Below are positions 1 to 8,449 of a stretch of DNA of 64,000 nucleotides, piece by piece. The DNA is from Pseudomonas oryzihabitans. Its GTDB lineage: Bacteria > Pseudomonadota > Gammaproteobacteria > Pseudomonadales > Pseudomonadaceae. Made by a program: the position numbers and the translations under genes. The stretch's first letter is position 1, and each line of letters opens with the position of its first letter. Below the pieces are notes generated by a model. The model saw only the letters and a program-made list of their open reading frames with translations. It made no database searches and was not told where the DNA came from. The stretch is from NCBI RefSeq assembly GCF_001518815.1, contig NZ_CP013987.1, positions 4,114,501 to 4,178,500 on the forward strand, given 5' to 3'.

Positions 1-1
1 C

Positions 2-316
2 AAGGCCACCCACAAGTTCGAGGCGGACTACCTGGACTGGCTGATCGGCGATCCCGAGGCCGACCGCGCGCGCTACGAGGCGCGTACCCCGCTGCTGCAC
101 GCGGATGGCATCCAGGCGCCGGTGATCTTCCTGCAGGGCCTCAAGGACGCCGTGGTGGTCCCGGCCCAGACCGACGCCATGGCCGCGGCCCTGGAGGCGC
201 GCGGCATACCGGTGGTGGTCAGGCGCTATCCCGATGAAGGCCATGGCTTTCGCCGAGCGGCCAACCAGGCCGATGCCTTGGAACAGGAGGCCGCCTTCTA
301 TCGCCGTTGGCTGTGA
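2..316 (+). CDS. C-terminal part of an S9-type prolyl oligopeptidase / alpha-beta hydrolase (5' truncated)
   Basis: The reading frame is open from the window edge and ends in TGA at 314-316, so only the last ~104 residues are present. The fragment shows the end of an alpha/beta-hydrolase fold: a strand followed by LQGLKDAVV, whose Asp fits the catalytic acid, and later PDEGHGF, whose His fits the catalytic histidine. This spacing and the GHGF motif are typical of family S9 peptidases (dipeptidyl aminopeptidase/acylaminoacyl-peptidase). The nucleophile Ser lies outside the window. Substrate cannot be told. The gene ends 86 bp before the DUF502 gene on the same strand. Confidence 0.8.
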   Translation, partial: KATHKFEADYLDWLIGDPEADRARYEARTPLLHADGIQAPVIFLQGLKDAVVVPAQTDAMAAALEARGIPVVVRRYPDEGHGFRRAANQADALEQEAAFYRRWL

Positions 317-402
317 TCGAGGCGCGCTCAGAAAGTCGGTCCGGGCCGACGCTGAGCGCACCCGGGCCGTATAGAATGGCGCTTTAGCCGTCGAGTTCTT
401 GC

Positions 403-1143
403 ATGCCCTTCGTTCGCCGCAGTATCGAAAGCGTCGTATCCACCTGGCTGGCCGGCCTGCTCTTGCTCCTGCCGCTGGTCCTGACCCTGGCGCTGATCGG
501 CTGGATCGTCAGCTTCCTCAACGGGCTGATCGGACCCAACACCACCCTGGGCAGGCTGTTCGTGGCGGTCGGTCACCCCTTCGTCGGCAACTCCCTGGCG
601 GCCTACGGCCTCGGTACCCTGCTGCTGCTGGTGCTGCTCTATCCATTGGGACTGGCGGTCAAGCTGGGGCTGCGCCGGCCGCTGGGCTGGTTCGCCGACG
701 TGACCTTCCGCCGCATTCCGGTGGTGGGCAAGCTCTATGGCCTGGCCGAGCGGTTCGTCGAGTTGCTCGACCGTAAGGAAGGCGGCGCGGATATCCGCGC
801 CATGAGTCCGGTGTGGTGCTTCTTCGGGGGCCAGGGCGTGGCGGTGCTTGCATTGCTGCCCAACCCGGCGGTGATCGACATCGATGGCCGCCACTATCAC
901 GCCGTGCTGGTGCCCTCGGCGCCGGTACCGGTGGGCGGCGGGCTGCTCTATGTGCCGGTGGACTGGGTGAAGCCGGCGGACATGGGCATCGACATGTTCA
1001 CCAGCATCTATGTCTCCATGGGCATCACCCTGCCACCGGTGGTCAAGGATCGCCAGGTGGAGTTCATTCCCCTGGAAGAGGCGGTACGCCGCCAGCAGGG
1101 GCAGGAAGACGGGACGACCGAGGAGCCGCCCCGCTCGTCCTAG
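403..1143 (+). CDS. DUF502 family inner-membrane protein
   Basis: A 246-residue protein with two hydrophobic segments (about residues 14-42 and 64-86), followed by a soluble domain. The conserved R-x-P-V-V-G-K-L-Y core and the later GGGLLYVPVDWV and MGIDMF stretches are those of the DUF502 family of uncharacterised membrane proteins. Length matches the family (about 200-250). The ATG at 403 is chosen because the hydrophobic N-terminus starts at once. Its last 4 bases overlap the convergent SDR gene. Function unknown; membrane location is inferred from sequence. Confidence 0.85.
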   Translation: MPFVRRSIESVVSTWLAGLLLLLPLVLTLALIGWIVSFLNGLIGPNTTLGRLFVAVGHPFVGNSLAAYGLGTLLLLVLLYPLGLAVKLGLRRPLGWFADVTFRRIPVVGKLYGLAERFVELLDRKEGGADIRAMSPVWCFFGGQGVAVLALLPNPAVIDIDGRHYHAVLVPSAPVPVGGGLLYVPVDWVKPADMGIDMFTSIYVSMGITLPPVVKDRQVEFIPLEEAVRRQQGQEDGTTEEPPRSS

Positions 1144-1952
1144 TTCTGCACGGCCTGGACCGAGCCACCGTCGACGCGCAGATTGCTGCCATTGATGAAG
1201 GAGGCACGCTCCGACACCAGCAGGGCGATGGCCGCGGCCACCTCTTCCACCTTGCCGCGACGCTTCTGCACGATGCCGGGCCGCTCTTCGTCGAGAAAGC
1301 TTTCGATGGCTTCCTCGACCGACACGCCCAGTTCCTTGGCCCGCTTTTCCATCATGCCGTCGGTCATGCCGGTCTCGATGAAGGCCGGCGAGACGGTATT
1401 GCACAGCACGCCATGGGCCGCCTCCTGGTAGGACAGATTCTTGATGAAGGCGGCCAGGGCGGCCTTGGCCACGTTGTAGACGGCTTCTTCCCAGTAGGGC
1501 TGGACGGCGTTTTCCGAGGTGATGCAGACGAAGCGACCCCAGCCCCGCGTGCGCATGCGCGGAATGGCGGCGCGGCCGACACGCACGGCGGAAAAGAAGT
1601 CGGTGGCCCAGGCTTCCTGGTAGTCGGCGTCGCTCAGCTCCAGGGGATCGCCCTTGGCACCGGTAACACCCGCGGTGTGGACCACGATGTCGATCTGGCC
1701 GAAACGGGCCTCACCCTGCTCCACCAGCTTGTCCACCGCGGCCTGGTCGGTCATGTCGGCGGCGATCAGCAGCGGCTCGCCCGGCAGGCGCTTGGCCGCT
1801 TCCTCCAGCTTGCCCTGCTCCAGGTCGGACAGCACCAGCTTGACGCCTTCTTCGGCCAACAGCGTCGCCGTGGCCAGACCTATGCCACCACTGGCACCCG
1901 TGATGAGGGCGACGCGCCCCTTGATTCCCAGATCCATACCGACCTCGCTCAT
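1140..1952 (-). CDS. SDR family NAD(P)-dependent oxidoreductase
   Basis: A 270-residue short-chain dehydrogenase. The cofactor motif TGASGGIG is at residues 18-25, HTAG stands in for the usual NNAG at 92-95, and the catalytic Ser, Tyr and Lys fit S146, Y159 and K163 (YNVAK). An insertion around residues 190-225 rich in Glu and Arg precedes the usual C-terminal SFINGSNLRVDGG signature. A 5-residue shorter start (MDLG) is also possible. It is the classical fold that interconverts alcohols and ketones; no substrate can be assigned. The gene converges on the DUF502 gene with a 4-bp overlap. Confidence 0.85.
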   Translation of the reverse strand: MSEVGMDLGIKGRVALITGASGGIGLATATLLAEEGVKLVLSDLEQGKLEEAAKRLPGEPLLIAADMTDQAAVDKLVEQGEARFGQIDIVVHTAGVTGAKGDPLELSDADYQEAWATDFFSAVRVGRAAIPRMRTRGWGRFVCITSENAVQPYWEEAVYNVAKAALAAFIKNLSYQEAAHGVLCNTVSPAFIETGMTDGMMEKRAKELGVSVEEAIESFLDEERPGIVQKRRGKVEEVAAAIALLVSERASFINGSNLRVDGGSVQAVQN

Positions 1953-2090
1953 TGATTGCGTACAGTGCCGTCATCCGGCGTCTCTGATTCCGACTCGCCA
2001 CAGGGCGCCGTTGCGCTTACCGTTCGGCGGAAAGCGCAACGGCTGCCCCGCCTGCCGGTCCAGATAGGCAAGACCACTGGGAAGACCACG

Positions 2091-2534
2091 ATGCAAGCAC
2101 CCCGCCTGCCCCTGACCCTTTTTCACGATGGTGCCTGCCCGCTCTGCGCTCGCGAGATCGCCTGGCTGCGCCGCCATGCCGATCCGAGTCGCCTGCACCT
2201 GGTCGACCTGGCCGCACCGGACTACCAGACCCAGGCACCCGCCGATGCCCCGCCACGCCAGGCCATGCTCGATCTGCTCCACGCCCGGGATGCCGACGGC
2301 CGCTGGTTCAAGGGCCTGGACGCCACCTACTGGAGCTGGCGCACCGCTGGACTGGGTCGCTGGGCCCGACCGCTGGGCTGGCGGCCGCTGCGACCCGTTC
2401 TGGAACTGGGCTATCGACTCTTCCTAAAGCTGCGCCCGGGCCTGACCTGGCTGCCGCATCCGGAGGGCAGCCGGCGTTGCCAGGATGACGTCTGTACCCT
2501 GGACGAGCCGCGCGAGCCGCCGCGCAAGGGCTAG
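2091..2534 (+). CDS. DUF393 / DCC-family thiol-disulfide oxidoreductase-like protein
   Basis: A 147-residue protein whose N-terminus has the family signature: a beta strand, then FHDGACPLCAREIAWLRR, where CPLC occupies the place of a thioredoxin-like CxxC. Later LDLLHARDADGRWFKGLDA is also typical. DUF393 proteins (YuxK/DCC family) are predicted thiol-disulfide oxidoreductases, but their substrates are mostly unknown. The ATG at 2091 is preferred over upstream codons because GGAAG lies about 8 bp before it and the family begins right there. It stands alone, 138 bp after the divergent SDR start. Confidence 0.85.
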   Translation: MQAPRLPLTLFHDGACPLCAREIAWLRRHADPSRLHLVDLAAPDYQTQAPADAPPRQAMLDLLHARDADGRWFKGLDATYWSWRTAGLGRWARPLGWRPLRPVLELGYRLFLKLRPGLTWLPHPEGSRRCQDDVCTLDEPREPPRKG

Positions 2535-2663
2535 CGCCGCTGCTCTCCCGCCATCGCCCGAGTCCTGAAGAGGCGCTCGTTGACCCTGCTGGCATCCGGC
2601 CAGGGTTCGCCTGCTCGCGCGTCTCGGCTAAACTGCGCGGCTGCTCGCGTTACGGATCCTGAC

Positions 2664-3929
2664 ATGTCTGCTGCTCTACCCGCCCGCGCCCTGGGCCTCG
2701 ACTTCGGTACCTCCAACTCCACCGCCGGCTGGCTCAGGCCTTCGGGCGAGGTCCTGCTGGCCCTCGAAGAAGGCAAGGCCACCCTGCCCTCGGTGATCTT
2801 CTTCAACGCCGAGGAACGTCGCCCGGCCTATGGCCGCCAGGCACTGCACGAATACCTGGAAGGCTACGAGGGCCGCCTGCTGCGTTCGCTCAAGAGCCTG
2901 CTCGGCTCCAACCTGCTCAAAGGCGAGACCAGCATCCTTGGCAGCGCCCTGCCCTTCACCGAGGTGCTCGGCCTCTTCCTCGGCACCCTCAAGCAACGCG
3001 CCGAACAGCAGGCCGATCGCCCCTTCGACGCCGTGGTACTGGGCCGTCCGGTACATTTCGTCGATGACGATCCGGTGGCTGACCAGGAGGCCGAGGACAC
3101 CCTGGCCACCGTGGCGCGCCAGGTAGGCTTCAGCGACATCTCCTTCCAGTTCGAACCCCTTGCCGCCGCCTTCGACTACGAGCGCAGCATCGAGCGTGAA
3201 GAACTGGTGCTGATCGTCGACATCGGCGGCGGTACCTCGGACTTCTCCCTGGTGCGCCTGGCACCGGAGCGCCGCAACCTGGCCGACCGCGCCGGCGACA
3301 TCCTCGCCACGGGCGGCGTGCATGTCGGCGGTACCGACTTCGACCGCCAGCTGAGCCTGGAAGGGGTGATGCCGCTGCTGGGCTACGGCAGCGCCATGAA
3401 GAGTGGCGCCACCATGCCCACCAGCCACTACATCAACCTGGCGACCTGGCACACCATCAATGCCGTCTACGCCAAGAAGAGCGTGCTGGCCCTGCGCGAC
3501 ATGAGATACGACGCCCAGGACACCCGCTGCATGGACCGCCTGTTCAAGCTCATCGAGCAGCGCGCCGGCCATTGGCTGGCGATTCAGGTGGAAGACGCCA
3601 AGATCGCCCTGACCGATGACTGGCGCCGCACCCTGCGCCTGGATCGCATCGAGACCGGCCTGGCGGCGGATTTGGAGCGCCCGCTGTTCGACGCCGCCAT
3701 CGCCCTGCACCTGGAGCGCCTGAGCCGCGGCGTGGACGACCTGCTGGCCCATGCCGAGCTCGATCCGGCACGGGTCGACAGCCTGTTCTTCACTGGCGGC
3801 TCCAGCGGCATCCCGGCCCTGCGCCAGGCCCTGGCCAGGCGCTTCCCGGGCGCCCGCCTGGTGGATGGCGACCGCTTCGGCAACATCGGCAACGGCCTGG
3901 CCATCGAGGCGTTCAAGCGCTACGGCTAG
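2664..3929 (+). CDS. yegD: YegD-like Hsp70-family protein (putative molecular chaperone)
   Basis: 421 residues of actin/Hsp70 ATPase fold without a substrate-binding domain. Phosphate-binding motif 1 is GLDFGTSNS (11-19), motif 2 is VDIGGGTSDF, and an adenosine-type motif FFTGGSSGIPAL sits near the C-terminus. This arrangement and length match the Hsp70-like YegD group (about 420-450 residues), whose members lack the peptide-binding half of DnaK and whose cellular role is poorly defined. The start at 2664 is chosen because upstream in-frame codons add no conserved sequence. It converges on bdcA. Confidence 0.88.
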   Translation: MSAALPARALGLDFGTSNSTAGWLRPSGEVLLALEEGKATLPSVIFFNAEERRPAYGRQALHEYLEGYEGRLLRSLKSLLGSNLLKGETSILGSALPFTEVLGLFLGTLKQRAEQQADRPFDAVVLGRPVHFVDDDPVADQEAEDTLATVARQVGFSDISFQFEPLAAAFDYERSIEREELVLIVDIGGGTSDFSLVRLAPERRNLADRAGDILATGGVHVGGTDFDRQLSLEGVMPLLGYGSAMKSGATMPTSHYINLATWHTINAVYAKKSVLALRDMRYDAQDTRCMDRLFKLIEQRAGHWLAIQVEDAKIALTDDWRRTLRLDRIETGLAADLERPLFDAAIALHLERLSRGVDDLLAHAELDPARVDSLFFTGGSSGIPALRQALARRFPGARLVDGDRFGNIGNGLAIEAFKRYG

Positions 3930-4008
3930 CGCTTTTGCGGCGACAGGTTCCTGGCGAGCGGATACCGTCTGGGTTCAACCTCTCAGACGGCGACTCGCCC
4001 GGGGACAA

Positions 4009-4722
4009 TCAGGCGCCGAAGGCGCCGTCGATGGTGTGCATGGCGCCGGTGACGAAGCCAGCCTCGGAGCCGGCCAGCCAGGCCACCATGCCAGCCACTT
4101 CCTCGGCGCTGCCGTGGCGCTTGATCGCCATGAAGCTGTGCATCAGCTCCTTCATGGGGCCATCGGCCGGGTTCATCTCGGTATCGATGGGACCCGGCTG
4201 CACCACGTTGACTGTGATGCCGCGCGGTCCGAAATCCCGCGCCAGGCCGCGGGCCAGGCCCTGCAGGGCGGATTTGCTCACGGCATAGGCGGCCAGGCCG
4301 GGGACCGGCATGCGATCGCCGTTCACCGAGCCGATGACGATGATCCGCCCGCCCGCCGGCATCTGCCGCGCGGCTTCCACCGCCGCGTGATAGGGCGCCT
4401 GCACGTTAATGCTGAACAGGCGGTCTACGGCGTCCGGATCCTGTTCCAGGGCATCGCCGAAGAGCGCCACGCCGGAATTCACCACCAGCACATCCAGGGG
4501 GCCGCTGTCGCGGACCCGGGCGATCACGGCATCACGATTGGCACTGTCGGTCGCCTCGGCGATGCTGCCCGTTTCCGCGGCCAGCGCCTGGGCGGCGTCC
4601 TTCGAGCTGGAATAGGTGAAAGTCACCCGGGCACCCTCGGCGGCGAAGCGCCGCACGATGGCCGCGCCTATGCCGCGACTGCCGCCCAGTACCAGCACCT
4701 TCTTGCCTGCGAAATTCGTCAT
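4009..4722 (-). CDS. bdcA: BdcA-like SDR, c-di-GMP-binding biofilm dispersal protein
   Basis: A 237-residue SDR closely resembling E. coli BdcA throughout: GGSRGIG at 13-19, the long stretch around INVQAPYHAAVEAARQMP, IGSVNGDRMPV, AAYAVSKSALQG with the catalytic Tyr and Lys, and the C-terminal FVTGAMHTIDGAFGA. BdcA is reported to lower free c-di-GMP and promote biofilm dispersal in E. coli, and may keep an oxidoreductase activity. It is divergent from a TetR gene exactly as bdcA is from bdcR in E. coli, 72 bp apart, with operator-like repeats between. The assignment rests on both sequence and context. Confidence 0.9.
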   Translation of the reverse strand: MTNFAGKKVLVLGGSRGIGAAIVRRFAAEGARVTFTYSSSKDAAQALAAETGSIAEATDSANRDAVIARVRDSGPLDVLVVNSGVALFGDALEQDPDAVDRLFSINVQAPYHAAVEAARQMPAGGRIIVIGSVNGDRMPVPGLAAYAVSKSALQGLARGLARDFGPRGITVNVVQPGPIDTEMNPADGPMKELMHSFMAIKRHGSAEEVAGMVAWLAGSEAGFVTGAMHTIDGAFGA

Positions 4723-4743
4723 GAGCCTGCCTCCTGATTAATA

Positions 4744-4759
4744 TAGTGAATGCTACAAT
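4744..4759. promoter_or_regulatory. Candidate BdcR operator, copy 1
   Basis: TAGTGAATGCTACAAT lies 22 bp upstream of the bdcA start and matches 13 of 16 bases of a second copy at 4793-4808. TetR regulators usually bind such sites between divergent genes. Binding is inferred, not shown. Confidence 0.5.
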
Positions 4760-4792
4760 AATCGTCCCCCGCCCTCTGTCAAAGAATTTTTG

Positions 4793-4808
4793 TAATGAGT
4801 ACTACAAT
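4793..4808. promoter_or_regulatory. Candidate BdcR operator, copy 2, overlapping the bdcR start codon
   Basis: TAATGAGTACTACAAT repeats the box at 4744-4759 in the same orientation, 49 bp away. The ATG of bdcR (4795) sits inside the box, so a bound regulator would cover its own start codon; this suggests autorepression. Confidence 0.5.
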
Positions 4809-5388
4809 TAAATCCACCGCTCGCGGCCGGCCGCGTCGCTTCGATCCGGACGAGGCGGTCGCCAAGGCGCAGCGGCTGTTCCATGAAAGAGGCTATGACG
4901 GTGTGAGCGTCGCTGATCTGACCCAGGCACTCGGGATCAATCCACCCAGCTTCTATGCAGCCTTCGGCAGCAAGAGCGAGTTGTATCTCAAGGTGCTGGC
5001 GCGCTATGTCTCGAACGGCGCCCTGCGGCTGCAACAGATCCTGGAAGCCGACCAGCCGTTGGTCGTCGCCCTGACCCAGGTCCTGGAAGAGGCGGCGCGC
5101 AGCTATGCGGCCGATCCGCAGGCCGTCGGCTGCCTGGTGCTGGAGGGAACCCACTGCGACGATCCCCAGGCACGCGCGGCGGCGAATGGCTACCACCAGG
5201 CCGCGCAGGAGCTGATCCGCGCCAGCATTGCCGCACGCCAGCCGCAGCAGGCGCAGGAACTGGCCGATTTCGTCGCCACCACCATGGCCGGACTCTCCGC
5301 CAGTGCACGGCACGGCCAGAGCCTGGAGCGCCTGCTGGCCAGCGCGCGCCTGGCTGGTGTTGCCCTGGCTCAAACGCTTCCCGCCTAG
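4795..5388 (+). CDS. bdcR: TetR-family regulator, BdcR-like
   Basis: A 197-residue TetR protein. After an RGRPRRFDPDEAV start typical of the YxaF/BdcR type, the helix-turn-helix spans about residues 25-60 (VSVADLTQALGINPPSFYAAFGSKSELY). The C-terminal ligand domain has the CLVLEGTHCDDP stretch seen in this subgroup. It is divergent from bdcA and probably represses bdcA and itself through the duplicated 16-bp box in the 72-bp gap. The inducer is unknown. Confidence 0.85.
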   Translation: MSTTIKSTARGRPRRFDPDEAVAKAQRLFHERGYDGVSVADLTQALGINPPSFYAAFGSKSELYLKVLARYVSNGALRLQQILEADQPLVVALTQVLEEAARSYAADPQAVGCLVLEGTHCDDPQARAAANGYHQAAQELIRASIAARQPQQAQELADFVATTMAGLSASARHGQSLERLLASARLAGVALAQTLPA

Positions 5389-5596
5389 AGCTGAACCGCT
5401 ACCCGGCTCCAGGTCATCGCAGCCGTTGCCCTGACTGAGTTCCAGGTCAAGGCGACTGGCATGCCCAGGATGGACGGGGACGGTAGCTCGGCTAGGCTGC
5501 GACCATTGGCCCAGCCAGGTTATGCCCTGCCCTGGCTGACCGCGAGGCGCCGCTGGAGTAAGGTGGCGGCCTTCATTGCATCTTCGAGAGAGTCTC

Positions 5597-6046
5597 ATGT
5601 CGCTGGAAATCGTCGACCATCCCGCCCTGGAAGTGACCGGCCTGCTGTTCGAGCCTGGCCAGGGCGAAGACATCGCCGCCCTCTGGCGGCGCTTCGCCGA
5701 CCGTGCCGGGGAAATCACCGGACGTGAAGGCGAGGCCGAATGGTATGGCCTGAGCTGGCGTCAGGCCGGCGCCATGCATTACCTGGCCGCCGTGGCCACG
5801 GCGCCGGGTACGCCGCTGCCCGCCGGCATGGTGCGTCAGGAACTGCCGGAAGGCCGCTATGCCCGCTATGTGCACCTGGGCACAGCGCCCAGCGTGGCCA
5901 AGAGCCTGGGCCGGCTGTTCGCCGAACTGCTCCCCGCCCGCGGGCTGCAACCGCGCCCGGGTGCCTGCTTCGAGCACTACACCGAGGCCTTCACGGGCGT
6001 GGATGCCCAGGACTCGCAGATCTACATCTACGTCCCGGTGTTCTAG
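5597..6046 (+). CDS. GyrI-like / AraC effector-binding domain protein
   Basis: 149 residues forming one GyrI-like small-molecule-binding domain: an N-terminal strand (VDHPALEVTGLLF), a central helix pair, the YARYVHLGTAPSVAKSLGRLF segment, and the C-terminal DAQDSQIYIYVPV strand that closes such domains. Stand-alone versions bind hydrophobic or cationic ligands or inhibit gyrase; which applies here is unknown. The ATG at 5597 is chosen over upstream TTG because of the GAGAG purine run about 6 bp before it. The gene is followed 116 bp later by the sirtuin gene. Confidence 0.75.
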   Translation: MSLEIVDHPALEVTGLLFEPGQGEDIAALWRRFADRAGEITGREGEAEWYGLSWRQAGAMHYLAAVATAPGTPLPAGMVRQELPEGRYARYVHLGTAPSVAKSLGRLFAELLPARGLQPRPGACFEHYTEAFTGVDAQDSQIYIYVPVF

Positions 6047-6162
6047 CAAGGCTGCCTTCGGGCGGAGCGCCGCACGCCGGACAGGACGTTCGTCAGCTGC
6101 GGCTTGCCTCCCGGCATAACCCTTTCCAAGCTGGGGATATCGCCCGCAACCCCAGGTGCCCG

Positions 6163-7068
6163 ATGTCCCTGCCCGAGCTTCAGTCCTTTATCGCCCGGCA
6201 CGAGCGGATCTTCCTGCTCACCGGTGCCGGTTGCAGCACCGATTCCGGCATTCCCGACTACCGCGACCGCGACGGCGCCTGGAAGCGCCCGCAACCGGTC
6301 ACCCTGCAGGCCTTCGTCGGTGACGAGCTGCTGCGCCGCCGCTACTGGGCGCGCAGCCTGATCGGCTGGCCGCGCTTCTGCCAGGCGCGGCCCAATGCCA
6401 CCCACCAGGCCCTGGCGGCCCTGGAGCGGCGCGGCCAGGTGGAGATGCTGCTGACCCAGAACGTCGATCGGCTGCACCAGGCCGCCGGCAGCGAGGCGGT
6501 GATCGACCTGCACGGCCGCCTCGACCAGATCCGTTGCCTGGGTTGCGAGATGCGCCTGCCGCGCCAGGAATTCCAGCAATGGCTGGGCGAACTCAATGGC
6601 GACTGGCTGCAGCTGGACGCGGCTACCGCGCCGGATGGCGATGCCGATCTGGAAGGCGTGGACTTCATGAGTTTCCGCGTGCCCGATTGCCCGCGCTGCG
6701 GGGCTCTGCTCAAACCGGACGTGGTGTTCTTTGGCGAACACGTGCCCGGCGCGCGGGTGGAGCGCGCCTTCGCCCACCTGGGCCGCGCCGATGCGCTGCT
6801 GGTGGTGGGCTCGTCACTGATGGTCTATTCAGGCTTTCGCTTCGCCCAGGCAGCGGCCCGCGCCGGGCTGCCCATCGCCGCCCTGGGCTATGGCCGGACC
6901 CGGGCGGACGAGTTGCTGACCCTCAAGGTGGAAGACTCCTGCGCCAAGGCCCTGGCCTTCTTGCTGGAGCATCCCGGCGCGCCATCGACCTCGCTCAAGC
7001 CGGCACTTCGCGACGCTGCGGGGCTCGTCCCAGGTGCATCAGCGGACGTTCGATCCAGCAGTAGCTGA
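6163..7068 (+). CDS. NAD-dependent protein deacylase, Sir2 family
   Basis: A 301-residue sirtuin. NAD-binding motif GAGCSTDSGIPDYRD starts at residue 21, TQNVDRLH is at 98-105, the catalytic His is H117 (DLHG), and the structural zinc is held by C125/C128 (CLGC) and C176/C179 (CPRC). KPDVVFFGE and VVGSSLMVYSGFR complete the Rossmann part. It removes acyl groups from lysines, releasing nicotinamide. The subclass resembles class II (SIRT4-like) from the PDYRD and YxR features. Its last 74 bp overlap, on the opposite strand, the end of the acyltransferase gene; the C-terminal ~25 Ser/Ala-rich residues may be poorly conserved. Confidence 0.92.
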   Translation: MSLPELQSFIARHERIFLLTGAGCSTDSGIPDYRDRDGAWKRPQPVTLQAFVGDELLRRRYWARSLIGWPRFCQARPNATHQALAALERRGQVEMLLTQNVDRLHQAAGSEAVIDLHGRLDQIRCLGCEMRLPRQEFQQWLGELNGDWLQLDAATAPDGDADLEGVDFMSFRVPDCPRCGALLKPDVVFFGEHVPGARVERAFAHLGRADALLVVGSSLMVYSGFRFAQAAARAGLPIAALGYGRTRADELLTLKVEDSCAKALAFLLEHPGAPSTSLKPALRDAAGLVPGASADVRSSSS

Positions 7069-8140
7069 GCATCGACAGCAGGCAGGCGAGTACCAGCACC
7101 GGCGGCAGCAGCGCCATGAAGCCGAGCGTGCCCAGGGTCTCGACCGAACCCAGGTCGAGCAGGGTGAAGAGCCCATAGAGCAGCAGGCCGTGGGTGAGAT
7201 AGAGGCTGTAGCTGATCTCGCCGAGGACCTTGAGGCCACGACTGCGCAAGAGGCCGAAGAGGTCGTTGCCGGCGGCCATGGCGGCGAAGGGCAGGGCCAG
7301 CGCCAGCATCTGCTTGAGGCTGTAGTCCGGCTGCAGCATGGCGTAGCCCACCAGCGCCAGCACCAGCACCGCCACCAGGGGCGTGCGCAGCCGCGCCAGC
7401 AGCGCCGGCCGATGGACCTTGACGAACACCGGCAGGAACCCCAGCAGGAACAGCAGGCCGAAGCGGGCGCCCAGCACGTGATAGTGATAGCCGGCGGCGA
7501 CCAGGCCGCCCACCATCAGCACCGAGACCAGCAGCGGCAGCCCGAAGCCGCGACGATTGAACAGTGCGGCGATGATCGGCAGGGCCAGATAGAACAGCGC
7601 CTCGTAGCGCAGCGTCCAGTGGGCGCCGGCGGTCATCCAGCCGCTCTCCTCCAGGCCGTTGAGGCTGAAGCCGGAAAACAGCTCCCAGCTGAGCAGTTCG
7701 AGCATGAAGTGCTGGCCGTCGGCGATGACGAAGTGGGTGCGGATCAGGGTGAAGAGCACCACCACGGCCACCACGCAGAGATACAGCGGCATGACCCGCA
7801 GCACCCGCGAACGGAACAACTCGCCCCAATTCGGCGTGCGCCGGTAGACCTTCCCGAAGAACAGGTAGCCGGTGATCATGAAGAACAGCGAGACCGGTAC
7901 CACGCCCATGTTGTAGAGCAGGTCGCTGTCGGGTTCGCGCCACTGGCCCTCGGCCTTGAGGTGATAGGTCAGCACGAAATGCAGGCAGACCACGGCAGTG
8001 GCGAGGATGCCGCGCAGGGCATCCAGCGGTGAGGAACGCGCCAGGGTCTCCTGGGTGAGCAGCGGGCTGCGGCGCAGGGCGAAGGCCAGCAGCACCAGGG
8101 TACCCAGGTAGAGGGCGATGGGTAGAGCGACGTCAGTCAT
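6995..8140 (-). CDS. Acyltransferase family 3 (Oac/NodX-type) membrane protein
   Basis: 381 residues with about ten membrane segments. The family hallmarks are visible: SSPLDALRGILA followed by VCLHF (the catalytic-type His), VPVSLFFMITGYLFFGK, the RSRVLRVMPLYL helix, and near the end GEISYSLYLTHGLLLYG and a WIERP motif. Such proteins move acetyl or other acyl groups onto surface sugars such as O-antigen or exopolysaccharide. The ATG at 8140 is preferred to an upstream start because AAGG lies 8 bp before it and upstream residues are Arg-rich with no fold. No glycan locus is adjacent, so the acceptor is unknown. Confidence 0.88.
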   Translation of the reverse strand: MTDVALPIALYLGTLVLLAFALRRSPLLTQETLARSSPLDALRGILATAVVCLHFVLTYHLKAEGQWREPDSDLLYNMGVVPVSLFFMITGYLFFGKVYRRTPNWGELFRSRVLRVMPLYLCVVAVVVLFTLIRTHFVIADGQHFMLELLSWELFSGFSLNGLEESGWMTAGAHWTLRYEALFYLALPIIAALFNRRGFGLPLLVSVLMVGGLVAAGYHYHVLGARFGLLFLLGFLPVFVKVHRPALLARLRTPLVAVLVLALVGYAMLQPDYSLKQMLALALPFAAMAAGNDLFGLLRSRGLKVLGEISYSLYLTHGLLLYGLFTLLDLGSVETLGTLGFMALLPPVLVLACLLSMLSYCWIERPLMHLGRAPQRREVPA

Positions 8141-8449
8141 ATCCGTGACCTTTGTTGGCGGAGCCAGAAGAGGCCTGCCCCCTGAGCGGACGGGCGCTCG
8201 CCGGGACAGGCACGCAGGAACAGCGACAGCCGGGCACGCTACCGCGCGGTACGCGACCGTGGGCAGGAAGACCGGAAGAAGGAAAGGAACCGTGCGAGCG
8301 GAAAGATCCGCCCGCTTCAGGAAAGCCTGAGAACGCCCATCAGACAAGTCTTGTTACAGGCGTTCCCTGGACAATGCCGTTTCGTTGCAGCGGATCAGCA
8401 GCCCTGGCACGCGGCCTGACGGTCGCGCGCCGTTCGTCGGATCCTTTGC
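8141..8449. other. 309-bp gap with no recognised gene
   Basis: This lies between the start of the acyltransferase gene and the end of the glucoamylase gene, both on the minus strand. It should hold the acyltransferase promoter. No convincing ORF, RNA gene or strong hairpin with a T-tract was seen. Confidence 0.5.

Noticed and set aside
3965-3990. Hairpin CCGTCTG/CAGACGG between yegD and bdcA as a terminator
   Set aside because: The stem is clear, but no T-run follows on either strand.
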